From contig NZ_JPZL01000001.1 of NCBI RefSeq assembly GCF_000759345.1, forward strand, positions 1,364,001-1,428,000: a DNA stretch of 64,000 nucleotides, in the 5' to 3' direction. The notes under the pieces were generated by a model. It had not been told where the DNA came from. It did not search any database and was given only the letters and a program-made list of their open reading frames with translations. The translations under genes and the position numbers were made by a program. This document shows, piece after piece, positions 1 to 8,300 of this stretch (position 1 is the first letter of the stretch; each line of letters begins with the position of its first letter). This DNA is from Litchfieldella xinjiangensis (lineage in GTDB: Bacteria; Pseudomonadota; Gammaproteobacteria; Pseudomonadales; Halomonadaceae).

Positions 1-381
1 GAACGCTACGCCGCGCAGCGCAGCATCGATGTGGCCCTGCTTCCCGACGCCCACGCGTCGGGTACCATGGCCGACGCAGCACGCGAGCAGCTCGTAATGG
101 CGGGCTATGTTCACCTGGGGAGGCTGCACTTCGCCCTGCCCGACGACAGCTTGGCCATTGCGCTGCACCAGGGCACGCTGCGGCACGGGGTGCTGGGGTA
201 TTCGGGCCAGGCACCCACTGACCATGTGGGTTTCGGGGTATCGGCCATCAGCCAGGTCGACGGTCTGTATGCACAAAATGCCACCCTGCTCCCCGATTAT
301 GTAATGGCCATCGACAGCGACAGGCTGGCTACCATCCAAGGCCTTGTCGCCGTTGCTGGGCGTGACGTGGCGCAGCCTTGA
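1..381 (+). CDS. hemN: Oxygen-independent coproporphyrinogen III oxidase, 3' end (partial, shortened C-terminus)
   Basis: The reading frame is open from the first base, so the gene begins upstream of the window. Visible motifs fit the middle of the radical-SAM enzyme HemN, which decarboxylates coproporphyrinogen III without oxygen: AGYVHLGRLHFALPDD, then GFGVSAIS and a YAQN segment. Typical HemN proteins continue for roughly 100 residues beyond this point (the HemN C-terminal domain), but here the frame stops after only about 40. I found no convincing continuation in the other frames before the next gene. It may be a C-terminally truncated or degenerate copy. The SAM/FeS core lies outside the window and cannot be judged. 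A hemN next to an fnr/anr gene is a known gammaproteobacterial arrangement. Confidence 0.8.
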   Translation, partial: ERYAAQRSIDVALLPDAHASGTMADAAREQLVMAGYVHLGRLHFALPDDSLAIALHQGTLRHGVLGYSGQAPTDHVGFGVSAISQVDGLYAQNATLLPDYVMAIDSDRLATIQGLVAVAGRDVAQP

Positions 382-391
382 TTCCGATCAG
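378..391. promoter_or_regulatory. Candidate Fnr/Anr box
   Basis: TTGAT-TCCG-ATCAG matches the Fnr/Anr consensus TTGAT-N4-ATCAA at 9 of 10 conserved positions. It overlaps the hemN stop codon and lies 119 bp before the start codon of the fnr/anr gene. The position suits autoregulation of the regulator gene. No clear sigma-70 hexamers were recognised around it, so whether it would activate or repress is unknown. Confidence 0.5.
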
Positions 392-509
392 CCTGCCTGT
401 TTCCGCCGCGTCGCGTCTCGATAGTTCACGACAAGGTGACGCGCCCCCTTTGCCATGCCGGCTCGATCCTCCATAATCAGCGGGACGTATCTACTTCGAG
501 GAAAGGACC

Positions 510-1256
510 ATGCCTGACGCTGCACTCGCCCAGCATCGTGCACGGCTGCACGAGACGCGCTGCCAGACATGCAGCCTGGCATCGCTTTGCCTGCCTTTGG
601 CACTGGATCTCGAGGACATGGACCAGTTCGACGCGATTATTCGACGTCGTGCACCGCTCAAGAAAGGCGAACCCCTGGTCCGTCAGGACGCAGTGTTCAC
701 CAGCGTCTTCGCAGTTCGTTCGGGCAGCCTCAAGCAGGTCACCAGTGAAGGACGGGGGGAAGATCAACTCACCAACTTCTACCTGCCCAGCGAGATGGTG
801 GGCCTGGACGGGATCGATGCGCGCCGTTATCCCGGCTCGGTGATCGCCCTGGAAACCACCACCGTCTGTGAGATTCCCTTCGATCGCCTCGATGCGCTCT
901 CGGAAAAACTGCCCGAACTGCGTAGCCAGATCTATCGCAGCATGAGCAAGGAGATGCATGAAGACCGGCGCATGCTGCGCCTGTTGTCTCGCAAGACGGC
1001 CGACGAGCGTCTGGCGAGCTTCTTCACCAGCCTCTCGGCCCGCTTCCGCCGACGCGGCTATTCGGCCTACAGTTTCCGGCTATCCATGTCGCGAGGCGAC
1101 ATCGGCAACTATCTGGGCCTGGCGGTGGAAACCGTCAGCCGCATCCTCAGCCGCTTCCAGAACCAGGGGTTGGTCACCGTTTCAGGCCGTGAGGTCAACA
1201 TTCTCGACCTGGCATCCCTGGAGCGATTGGCGGAAGGCGAAGGGATCAACGACTGA
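510..1256 (+). CDS. fnr: Fnr/Anr-type oxygen-sensing transcription regulator
   Basis: This 248-aa CRP/FNR-family regulator has the cluster-binding cysteines of an oxygen-labile [4Fe-4S] sensor: C18-x2-C21-x5-C27 at the N-terminus and C120 in the effector domain, matching the four cysteines of E. coli FNR. The cyclic-nucleotide-like beta-roll covers roughly residues 35-150. The C-terminal helix-turn-helix carries the E-x2-SR recognition signature (ETVSR), which predicts TTGAT-N4-ATCAA sites. A GAGGAAAGG ribosome-binding site precedes the ATG. It should switch genes for low-oxygen metabolism, and the preceding hemN and convergent ttcA are common neighbours. Pseudomonads call the orthologue Anr. 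Its last codons overlap the end of ttcA by 11 bp. Confidence 0.95.
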   Translation: MPDAALAQHRARLHETRCQTCSLASLCLPLALDLEDMDQFDAIIRRRAPLKKGEPLVRQDAVFTSVFAVRSGSLKQVTSEGRGEDQLTNFYLPSEMVGLDGIDARRYPGSVIALETTTVCEIPFDRLDALSEKLPELRSQIYRSMSKEMHEDRRMLRLLSRKTADERLASFFTSLSARFRRRGYSAYSFRLSMSRGDIGNYLGLAVETVSRILSRFQNQGLVTVSGREVNILDLASLERLAEGEGIND

Positions 1257-2205
1257 GCGGCTCACTCCCCAGGTTGAGCGCATCGATACGCGTCTCTTTC
1301 AGATGCGCCTGCTTGGCCTCGAGCCCCTGAAAATCGAACAGGTCGCGGTCGGCAAGCTGGGAGGGGGAGACATTGGTCACCGCCTTGAACATGGTTTCCA
1401 GCCGCCCGGGGTGCTTGGCTTCCCACTCGGCGAGCATCTCCTTGACGACCTGACGCTGCAGATTGGGCTGCGAGCCGCACAGGTTGCAGGGAATGATAGG
1501 GAACCCCATCTGGCGGGAAAACTCGGCGATGTCCGCTTCCTTGCAGTAAGCCAAGGGCCGAATGACGATATTCTTGCCATCGTCGGAGAGTAACTTCGGT
1601 GGCATCGCCTTGAGGCTCCCCCCGAAGAACATGTTCAGAAACAACGTCTCGAGAATGTCTTCGCGGTGATGGCCTAGCGCCACCTTGGTGGCACCGATCT
1701 CCTCGGCAAAGCCATACAGGGAACCACGCCGCAACCGTGAGCATAGCGCACAGGTGGTCTTGCCTTCCGGTGTCTTCTCCTTGACCACCGAATAGGTGTC
1801 ACGCTCGAGGATGTGGTAATCGACACCGATCGACTCGAGATACTCAGGCAGGATATGTTCGGGAAATCCGGGTTGCTTCTGATCGAGATTGACGGCGACC
1901 AGCGAAAAATCCACCGGCGCATTGCGCTGCAGATTACGCAGGATTTCGAGCATGGTGTAGGAGTCCTTGCCACCGGACAGACACACCATCACCTTGTCGC
2001 CTTCCTGAATCATGCCGTAGTCGATGATCGCATTGCCGACCTGGCGCCGCAGTCGCTTATGCAGCTTGTTGAATTCCCGCTTTTCCTTGGCGAAAGACGC
2101 GTCCTTCGGGAGAGGTGCGTTCTCGGAGAGAGGCGCGTCGCTGGATGCGCTCCCGGCGGTCAGCCAGGGCGCTAGGGCATCGGGGGACGAGAAAACGTCG
2201 GACAT
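1246..2205 (-). CDS. ttcA: tRNA 2-thiocytidine(32) synthetase TtcA
   Basis: TtcA thiolates C32 of certain tRNAs, using ATP and an iron-sulfur cluster. The protein shows the PP-loop ATP pyrophosphatase motif SGGKDS and the paired CALC and CNLC motifs that hold the cluster. The core is typical, with about 45 extra N-terminal residues rich in Ser, Ala and Pro. The frame could begin 12 bases further upstream at a TTG (2217), but the internal ATG at 2205 gives an ordinary MSDVF start and is preferred; neither has a strong ribosome-binding site. It converges on the fnr/anr gene with a short overlap. In E. coli ttcA also lies close to fnr, and TtcA-modified tRNA has been linked to oxidative-stress physiology. 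Confidence 0.94.
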   Translation of the reverse strand: MSDVFSSPDALAPWLTAGSASSDAPLSENAPLPKDASFAKEKREFNKLHKRLRRQVGNAIIDYGMIQEGDKVMVCLSGGKDSYTMLEILRNLQRNAPVDFSLVAVNLDQKQPGFPEHILPEYLESIGVDYHILERDTYSVVKEKTPEGKTTCALCSRLRRGSLYGFAEEIGATKVALGHHREDILETLFLNMFFGGSLKAMPPKLLSDDGKNIVIRPLAYCKEADIAEFSRQMGFPIIPCNLCGSQPNLQRQVVKEMLAEWEAKHPGRLETMFKAVTNVSPSQLADRDLFDFQGLEAKQAHLKETRIDALNLGSEPLSR

Positions 2206-2287
2206 GATCACACGCAAACGGACGGCAAATGGGCCGCTATCTTACCACTTCGCCCTGCCAACTGACGATATTCCTCGCTGCGCGCAC

Positions 2288-2938
2288 CTACCCTTCGCGG
2301 GCATTGTCGATGCTGTCATGCGCCAGCCGGGGCAGCTGCGTCTTGCTCAGCCTGACGTACATCAGGGCGGTGGTCACGGCATCGCCCAGCGCGGTATGAC
2401 GGCCCATGACCGGTACATTCAAGGCGTCGGCGACACTCTCGAAATTGAGCACGGGCTCCACCATGGGATGGCTACGCCGCAGGTTGCGAGCGAAGCGCTG
2501 CTCCACGTCAATGAGGCTATTGGGCAGGTCGAAGCCCAGCAGCGGACGCAGATGCCGGTTGATCACCAGCAGGTCGAAGCCGATTCTCCAGCCGATCAAG
2601 GGGCGATTGCCTACAAAGTCCAGCAGTTTCACCAGCGCTTCGCGCAGCGAGTCGCCGCCATCCAGATCGACGCCTCGTAGCCCATGGATACAGATCGAGT
2701 CTCCCGTCAGGCTGGAGGGACGCTGGAGACGCAGGTCCAGGGAATCGCTGGTCATCACGCGATCACCGCGCACCTTGACCGCTGCGATCGACACCAGCTC
2801 GGCGGTCTTCGGATCGAGCCCGGTCGTCTCGCAATCCAGGGCGACCATTTCATTCCCAGTATAGGGATTGAATAGCCATCCATACTGGCCGCTGGCCTGG
2901 CGACGACGATCAGCAACACGCCGCAGTGTTCTCAACAT
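2288..2938 (-). CDS. DnaQ-like DEDDh 3'-5' exonuclease
   Basis: A 216-aa exonuclease-fold protein. ExoI is D35-x-E37 in the ALDCETTGLD segment, ExoII lies in LIGWRIGFDLL, and ExoIII is the HTALGDA segment with the DEDDh histidine, so the active site looks complete. The ATG at 2938 has AGGAG seven bases upstream and is preferred over an upstream GTG at 2971. The gene starts shortly after the DUF294 gene on the same strand, and in many gammaproteobacteria these two sit together near acetate permease and acs genes. The basic N-terminal stretch (RTLRRVADRRR) is not part of the fold. It is unlikely to be the replicative epsilon subunit, because it lacks a clear polymerase-binding tail. Its substrate is unknown. 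Confidence 0.86.
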   Translation of the reverse strand: MLRTLRRVADRRRQASGQYGWLFNPYTGNEMVALDCETTGLDPKTAELVSIAAVKVRGDRVMTSDSLDLRLQRPSSLTGDSICIHGLRGVDLDGGDSLREALVKLLDFVGNRPLIGWRIGFDLLVINRHLRPLLGFDLPNSLIDVEQRFARNLRRSHPMVEPVLNFESVADALNVPVMGRHTALGDAVTTALMYVRLSKTQLPRLAHDSIDNAREG

Positions 2939-2981
2939 GATCCTGCTCCTGTCTCGCCTGTCATCCGACACTCCGTGTCGC

Positions 2982-4799
2982 TCAGTACTCGAGGTGGAAG
3001 CGGTGTGATAACCGCTGCTTGAAATCCTTGACGATATGCAGCGCTTCGCGCATCAGATCACGCTCCAGCGAGGAGAGGTGCTGCACCACCACGCGATTGG
3101 CGTCGCGCCCGGTATCGGGATCGTCAAGACGTGCCAGTTGTTGCTTGAGCCGCAATTCGGTGAACAGCGACAAGGCTTCCCCCAGGTCCTCGGCAAAGCG
3201 GTCTTCGAGCCGCCCCTCCGCTGCCAGCGCATCGAGCCGTTCCAGGGTCGAGGTCGGCCGAATGCGGCGCTCGAGTGCCAGCGTGCGAACCCCATGAACG
3301 ATGGGAAAGATGCCGCCTTTCTTGATATCGATGCCGTGTTGAGGACGCTTCAACGAGCCGAACAAGGTCAATGGCGTCGAGAAACGCAGCGTCGAGCGGG
3401 CAAAGTACGACAACAGCAATTCGTCCCGTGAGCAGCGCTCGAACATTTCATCCCGCAGCGTGTCGAGTAGCCGGGGATTGCCGGCGACGGCGTGGGCATC
3501 GAGAAGGATCGCCAGATTCATCAGACTGTCGCCGTCCCGACTCGCAGCCCAGCGGGCCACTCGCGCCCGCCATGCCGCCTCGCTGCCGACCCAGGCCGGG
3601 TTCGAGACCATGATGTTGCCCGGGCAACGCGGATACCCGAGCCGAATCAGGGTGTCGGTGATCTGGGCCATCTGCGCCTGGCAGTCGGGCCAATCGGTAC
3701 CGTCGGCCAGGATCAGGGCATTATCCTGATCGGTCTTGAGGATCTGCTCTCCTCGCCCCTCACTCCCCATCACCATCAGGCAGCTCTGTTCGAGTCGCGC
3801 CGGATCGACGAGAAAGCCGACTGCCTTGGAAATGATGCGACCATTGAGTGCCGCCAGCAGCTCCATGGCAAAGCGCAGCCGGACGCCTTGGGCCATCAGG
3901 GCGCGCACCAGCTCGGGGGTCCGAGCACTGGCGCGCACCAGTTCGTCGAGGCTCTCGGCTTGTTCGACCTGGAGACTGACCACGTAGCTGCGACTCGAGA
4001 AATAGCTGAGCACGTCGGTCAGCTCGACGACCCCCACCGGCGCGCCCTGTTCGATGACCACGACCCTGGCGACCTTGTGCCGGGTCATGCGAACCAGGGC
4101 CTCGAACAGGTATTGATCCGGCGTGGCAGTGACCAGGTCGAAATGGGCAATGCCGATCACCTGGCTCGACGACTCGAGCCCCTCCATGACCAGGGCATTG
4201 AGCAGGTCGGTCTTGGTCACCATACCGAACCGTCCGTCCCGCCCTACCAGCAAGCTATCCGAATGGCTGTCGTTGAGGGTACTCACCGCCGAGGCGATGC
4301 TGGTGGACTCATCGACGATCAGCGGCGCACGCATGCATTCGCTGATACGCGCCAGCATGAAGCCGGCCATCGTCACACCGCCTTCCGCTCGCCGCTCCGT
4401 CAGGAGCCGGGCCTTATGGGCCAGGCTTTGGCGAAAGAACTCGGCGAACGCGGGATAATCCTGGCACAGGCGATTGAATAGCGCCTTGGGCATCAGATAG
4501 CAGAGGCTTTCCTGCTCGGCCTTGAAGCGGTAGCGGCTCTTCCCGTTGAGGATGCTGATGGCACCGAACAGGTCGCCCGCAGTGTAATGACCGATGCGCG
4601 CCTGGGCGGTAGGGACCGAGGTATCCAGTTCGGCGACCTCGCCCTTGTGAATGATGAAAACGTACTCCCCAGGCTGACCGGCATCGAGGATGATTTCTTC
4701 CTCATCGAAGTAGGCCAGGTCGATACCGGTGCGCACCCGATCACGTCCGGCTTCATCAAGGAGCGTAAAGGGAGGCTGTGTGAGATCGACATCGACCAT
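2982..4799 (-). CDS. cNMP-binding / CBS / DUF294 putative nucleotidyltransferase
   Basis: A 605-aa cytosolic signalling-type protein. Residues about 15-130 form a cyclic-nucleotide-binding beta-roll, 150-270 a CBS pair, and about 300-440 a GlnD-like nucleotidyltransferase (DUF294) with GSEGRGEQ followed by TDQDN, which carry metal and nucleotide ligands. The rest is the DUF294 substrate-binding helical domain. The length is normal for the family. No biochemical role is firmly established. The domains suggest that an adenine nucleotide signal controls nucleotidyl transfer to a partner protein. The next gene on the same strand is the DEDDh exonuclease, and the Na+/solute symporter operon lies divergently upstream, an association seen in other gammaproteobacteria. 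Confidence 0.88.
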   Translation of the reverse strand: MVDVDLTQPPFTLLDEAGRDRVRTGIDLAYFDEEEIILDAGQPGEYVFIIHKGEVAELDTSVPTAQARIGHYTAGDLFGAISILNGKSRYRFKAEQESLCYLMPKALFNRLCQDYPAFAEFFRQSLAHKARLLTERRAEGGVTMAGFMLARISECMRAPLIVDESTSIASAVSTLNDSHSDSLLVGRDGRFGMVTKTDLLNALVMEGLESSSQVIGIAHFDLVTATPDQYLFEALVRMTRHKVARVVVIEQGAPVGVVELTDVLSYFSSRSYVVSLQVEQAESLDELVRASARTPELVRALMAQGVRLRFAMELLAALNGRIISKAVGFLVDPARLEQSCLMVMGSEGRGEQILKTDQDNALILADGTDWPDCQAQMAQITDTLIRLGYPRCPGNIMVSNPAWVGSEAAWRARVARWAASRDGDSLMNLAILLDAHAVAGNPRLLDTLRDEMFERCSRDELLLSYFARSTLRFSTPLTLFGSLKRPQHGIDIKKGGIFPIVHGVRTLALERRIRPTSTLERLDALAAEGRLEDRFAEDLGEALSLFTELRLKQQLARLDDPDTGRDANRVVVQHLSSLERDLMREALHIVKDFKQRLSHRFHLEY

Positions 4800-5543
4800 C
4801 TACTGCCCTCGGTTGCTGGGAAAGCGCTCCGGCCATGCCCTGTGGCAGGCACCGGCTCCCTGAATGAATGCGCTGGCGTCCTTGGTCCATCCAATCATGG
4901 TCGCTACCCGAGGGCGTCATCGACCAAGACAGGCATAAGGGAGGCAATTAGCCGAAAGTTCTATGTCGTTTCCCAGGCGATCCTACTTCCTGGGACAGGC
5001 CTTTTACGCATTATCAGAGCCGACTAATGAGATGAAGCTGGCATCAACTCAAGCGTGTGACATCGGTAAAGCTAGAATAGCAACTCCTGCTTTCGCCACA
5101 AAAGATAGACTATCGTTCTAGCCCGCTTGGCATTGCACGAATTATTGTGGGTTTCACTGGCTAGACCATCGTCCTATGTCGTCGTTACCTCGTATTCAAA
5201 AGACCTGATTAAATTAACCTAAGCTGTTGATATTAAAAGAAATATATCATTGTAACTTCAATCGCTTTTTCCTTATGATACCAAAGTATGGGATTTTATT
5301 TTTTGCGGTTGTTGACCACTATTGGCCAGGAGTCATGCAGGGCAATCGCACGTCGATAATGGGCCTCAAAAGGCCAGGGCGGGCGAAGGACGACCTTAGT
5401 CTTACTGGGTTTCCAGTCAGCTTGACCTTGATCGCTTACGATTGGATACATGAAAACGAGGGTGGTTGTTTACGAGCGATTGCCCTGAAGACAGCCACTA
5501 CCTTCATTAACATTTCCCCTTCAAAACAAGCGGAGAGCAAACC
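4800..5543. promoter_or_regulatory. Long intergenic region between the DUF294 gene and the symporter operon
   Basis: This is 744 bp between divergent genes and is visibly richer in A+T than the rest of the window, especially 5190-5330. I see no convincing gene. A small hairpin (CCCAGG/CCTGGG, 4972-4994) and another (GGCCT/AGGCC, 5362-5375) are present. Such a long upstream region fits a heavily regulated symporter promoter with distal activator sites, or an unrecognised small RNA. I could not pick a convincing pair of -35/-10 hexamers for either direction. Confidence 0.5.
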
Positions 5544-5804
5544 ATGGCAGAAGATAAATCCAATGCCGCTGCTTACTGGAAGGCTAACGTTCGCCTGATA
5601 ACCGGCTGCCTTATCCTATGGGCGTTTGTGTCCTATGGCTGCGCCATCCTGTTTCGCCCCTTGCTATCAGGGATTCCTGTCGGCGGTACGGACCTTGGCT
5701 TCTGGTTCGCCCAGCAGGGTTCAATTCTGACCTTTATCGGCATCATTTTCTTTTATGCATGGAAAATGAACCAGCTCGATAAGAAGTTTGGACTCGGGGA
5801 GTAA
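5544..5804 (+). CDS. DUF4212 small subunit of a Na+/solute symporter
   Basis: This 86-aa membrane protein has two hydrophobic helices (about 16-38 and 56-75) and the family-typical segments YWKANVRLI, GFWFAQQGS and MNQLDKKFG. It belongs to the small-subunit family (DUF4212, TIGR03647) encoded immediately before VC_2705-type sodium/solute symporters, as here: only 5 bp separate its stop from the next ATG. It plays a part analogous to the YjcH partner of the acetate permease ActP, though whether it helps assembly, stability or transport is unknown. A GGAGAG ribosome-binding site precedes the ATG. Substrate assignment depends on the large subunit and the acetate-type neighbourhood. Confidence 0.9.
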   Translation: MAEDKSNAAAYWKANVRLITGCLILWAFVSYGCAILFRPLLSGIPVGGTDLGFWFAQQGSILTFIGIIFFYAWKMNQLDKKFGLGE

Positions 5805-5809
5805 CCAGC

Positions 5810-7591
5810 ATGAGTCAATTTGCCATTAACCTGATATTCGTAGGCGCGTCGTTTGCGCTCTACATCGGGATCGCGATCTGGGCGCGCGCCGGGTCGACGA
5901 AAGACTTCTATGTGGCCGGCGGTGGCGTACACCCCGTGACCAACGGCATGGCGACAGCGGCCGACTGGATGTCCGCGGCCTCCTTCATTTCCATGGCCGG
6001 CCTGCTGGCTTCGGGCGGTTATGCCAACTCCACCTTCCTGATGGGCTGGACCGGCGGCTACGTCATCCTGGCCATGCTGCTGGCACCGTACCTGCGCAAG
6101 TTCGGCAAGTTCACGGTTCCCGACTTCATCGGTGATCGTTTCTACAGCAGCACCGCTCGCCTGGTTGCAGTCGTGTGTCTGGTCGTGGCGTCCGTCACCT
6201 ACGTTATCGGACAGATGACCGGGGCAGGTGTGGCATTCTCGCGCTTCCTCGAAGTCTCCAGCACCGCCGGTATCTGGATCGCCGCGGCCATCGTGTTCCT
6301 GTACGCCGTATTCGGCGGCATGAAAGGCATCACCTATACCCAGGTGGCCCAGTACATCGTACTGATCATCGCCTACACGATCCCTGCCGTATTCATCTCG
6401 CTGCAGCTCACCAACAACCCCATCCCGATGTTCGGCATGTTCAGCACTCACACCGAATCCGGCGTGCCGCTGCTGGCCAAGCTGGATGATGTCGTCAATG
6501 CGCTGGGTTTCCGTGACTACACCGCTGACGTCGACAACAAGCTGAACATGGTCCTGTTCACCCTGTCGTTGATGGTCGGTACCGCGGGCTTGCCGCACGT
6601 CATCATCCGCTTCTTCACCGTACCCAAGGTTGCGGATGCGCGTTGGTCGGCCGGCTGGGCTCTGGTATTCATCGCCCTGCTCTACCTGACTGCCCCGGCC
6701 GTCGGCTCCATGGCGCGCCTGAACCTGATGACCACCATCTATCCGGACATGGCGGGCCAGGTCGAGAACTACGAAGAAGCCGCTACCAACCCGATCGCCT
6801 ATGAAGAGCGTCCTGAGTGGGTGCGTACCTGGGAAGAGACCGGGCTGATCACCTATGAAGACCTGAACAACGATGGCAACATCCAGTTCTACAACGATGC
6901 CGAAGACTTCTCCGAGCGTGGCTGGGAAGGCAACGAACTGACCGTCAACAATGACATCCTGGTACTTGCCAACCCCGAGATCGCCAACCTACCGAGTTGG
7001 GTCATCGGCCTGATCGCAGCGGGCGGTATTGCCGCAGCCCTCTCCACGGCAGCCGGTCTGCTGCTGGCCATCTCCTCGGCCATCAGTCATGACCTGATCA
7101 AGAACACCATCAATCCGCGGATCACCGAAAAGGGCGAGATGCTGGCAGCACGTATCTCCATGGCAGGGGCGATCCTGATCGCGACCTACCTGGGCCTGAA
7201 TCCTCCGGGCTTCGCGGCACAGACCGTTGCCCTGGCCTTCGGTATCGCCGGCGCCTCGCTGTTCCCGGCACTGATGATGGGTATCTTCTCCAAGCGCATC
7301 AATAACGTGGGGGCCGTGGCCGGCATGCTGGCAGGTTTGATCTGTACGCTGCTGTACATCTTCACCTACCTCGGCTGGTTGTTCATCCCGGGCACCAATA
7401 CCCTGCCCAATACCGTGGACAACTGGATCTTCGGCATCTCCCCGCTCTCCTTTGGCGCAGTCGGGGCCATCATCAACTTCATCGTGGCCTACGGTGTCTC
7501 CAGCGTCACCGCAGCTCCCCCGCAGGAAATCCAGGACCTGGTGGACAGCGTTCGCTATCCCAAAGGTGCTGGCGGGGCCGTCGACCACTAA
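5810..7591 (+). CDS. VC_2705-family sodium/solute symporter (probable acetate/monocarboxylate uptake)
   Basis: A 593-aa polytopic inner-membrane protein of the SSS (SLC5-like) family with about 13 hydrophobic helices. The N-terminal segments ADWMSAASFISMAG and FGKFTVPDFIGDRF are typical of this family, which resembles ActP. The long hydrophilic insertion at about residues 305-390, between membrane segments, is acidic and contains an EF-hand-like loop at 351-363 (DLNNDGNIQFYND). Together with the preceding DUF4212 subunit it should import a small carboxylate with Na+. Acetate is inferred from the nearby CrbS/CrbR and acs genes. A different name (actP) would overstate the evidence, since true ActP pairs with DUF485/YjcH. 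Confidence 0.9.
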   Translation: MSQFAINLIFVGASFALYIGIAIWARAGSTKDFYVAGGGVHPVTNGMATAADWMSAASFISMAGLLASGGYANSTFLMGWTGGYVILAMLLAPYLRKFGKFTVPDFIGDRFYSSTARLVAVVCLVVASVTYVIGQMTGAGVAFSRFLEVSSTAGIWIAAAIVFLYAVFGGMKGITYTQVAQYIVLIIAYTIPAVFISLQLTNNPIPMFGMFSTHTESGVPLLAKLDDVVNALGFRDYTADVDNKLNMVLFTLSLMVGTAGLPHVIIRFFTVPKVADARWSAGWALVFIALLYLTAPAVGSMARLNLMTTIYPDMAGQVENYEEAATNPIAYEERPEWVRTWEETGLITYEDLNNDGNIQFYNDAEDFSERGWEGNELTVNNDILVLANPEIANLPSWVIGLIAAGGIAAALSTAAGLLLAISSAISHDLIKNTINPRITEKGEMLAARISMAGAILIATYLGLNPPGFAAQTVALAFGIAGASLFPALMMGIFSKRINNVGAVAGMLAGLICTLLYIFTYLGWLFIPGTNTLPNTVDNWIFGISPLSFGAVGAIINFIVAYGVSSVTAAPPQEIQDLVDSVRYPKGAGGAVDH

Positions 7592-7639
7592 GCCATAATG
7601 CTCCCCGGCCCGGGACCCCGGGCCGCGGGATCGAACCGA

Positions 7640-7673
7640 ATCGGGCTTCCCTCATGGGAAGCCCGATCTCTTT
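7640..7673 (+). terminator. Rho-independent terminator after the symporter operon
   Basis: A perfect 12-bp stem (ATCGGGCTTCCC / GGGAAGCCCGAT) with a TCAT loop is followed by CTCTTT. It lies 48 bp after the symporter stop and before the next gene, so it should at least partly end the operon. The U-tract is short, so some read-through into the next gene is possible. Confidence 0.72.
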
Positions 7674-7687
7674 GAGAAGGGCAAACC

Positions 7688-8203
7688 ATGATTTGGCATC
7701 TGATTGCGGCGTTGTTCGCCGGCCTGGGCGCAGCGGGCATTGGGCTCTTGTTGAGAAGCCTGAGTGGAAATCGCCTGCCCCGCTGGGTGATACCGGTATG
7801 CGGCGGATTGGGCATGCTCGTCTACCAGATCCATCACGAGTACTCCTGGTTCCGCTACAAGCAGGAACAACTCCCCGAATCCGCCCAGGTAGTTTCCACC
7901 GAGAGAGATAGCATGCTGTGGCGTCCCTGGACCTACCTGTACCCGATGACCGTCGGCTTCAGCGTGATCGACAGTGACAATACCCTCGTTCGCGAATCCG
8001 ACGACGAGACGCTGGTCGAGTTTCTGCTCTATCGCTTCAGGAAAGAGTACGTCGATGTCGTCGACCACCAGGCCTACCTGCTGAACTGCAATGCACGAGA
8101 ACTCTTGCCTCTGGCAGGCGAATCGCGCCGCCCGCAGGTCGATCAATTGCGTCGCCTCGAGCCGTCGGCCCCCCTCGTGCAGGCGGTCTGCCCCGCCGAC
8201 TGA
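7688..8203 (+). CDS. Uncharacterised protein with N-terminal membrane segments
   Basis: I do not recognise this 171-aa protein. Residues 1-23 and about 33-47 are hydrophobic, suggesting a membrane hairpin or anchored N-terminus. The remainder is soluble and mixed in charge, with a segment around WRPWTYLYPMTVGFSVID and a later FLLYRFRKEYVDVVDHQAYLLNC. A ribosome-binding site (AGAAGGG) precedes the ATG. It lies between the symporter and the CrbS kinase gene on the same strand, about 100 bp from each, so a link to carboxylate uptake or sensing is possible from position only. Codon use and composition match the neighbours, and there are no signs of recent transfer. Confidence 0.7.
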   Translation: MIWHLIAALFAGLGAAGIGLLLRSLSGNRLPRWVIPVCGGLGMLVYQIHHEYSWFRYKQEQLPESAQVVSTERDSMLWRPWTYLYPMTVGFSVIDSDNTLVRESDDETLVEFLLYRFRKEYVDVVDHQAYLLNCNARELLPLAGESRRPQVDQLRRLEPSAPLVQAVCPAD

Positions 8204-8300
8204 GTCAAGCGGCTCGACAAGAGCCACTCCTCTCGGGTGCCCGGCTGTGTTCACGGTCGGCTTGCCCTAGAATGGCCGCAGACTCGAGGGAGAAAGACGC

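Noticed and set aside
4960-5182. Nine-base direct repeat CTATGTCGT at 4961-4969 and 5174-5182
   Set aside because: A nine-base match within about 740 bp is expected by chance roughly once, so it does not support a regulator site.
5227-5598. 123-codon frame before the DUF4212 gene
   Set aside because: It has no good ribosome-binding site, runs into the true DUF4212 gene in another frame and shows no protein-like pattern.
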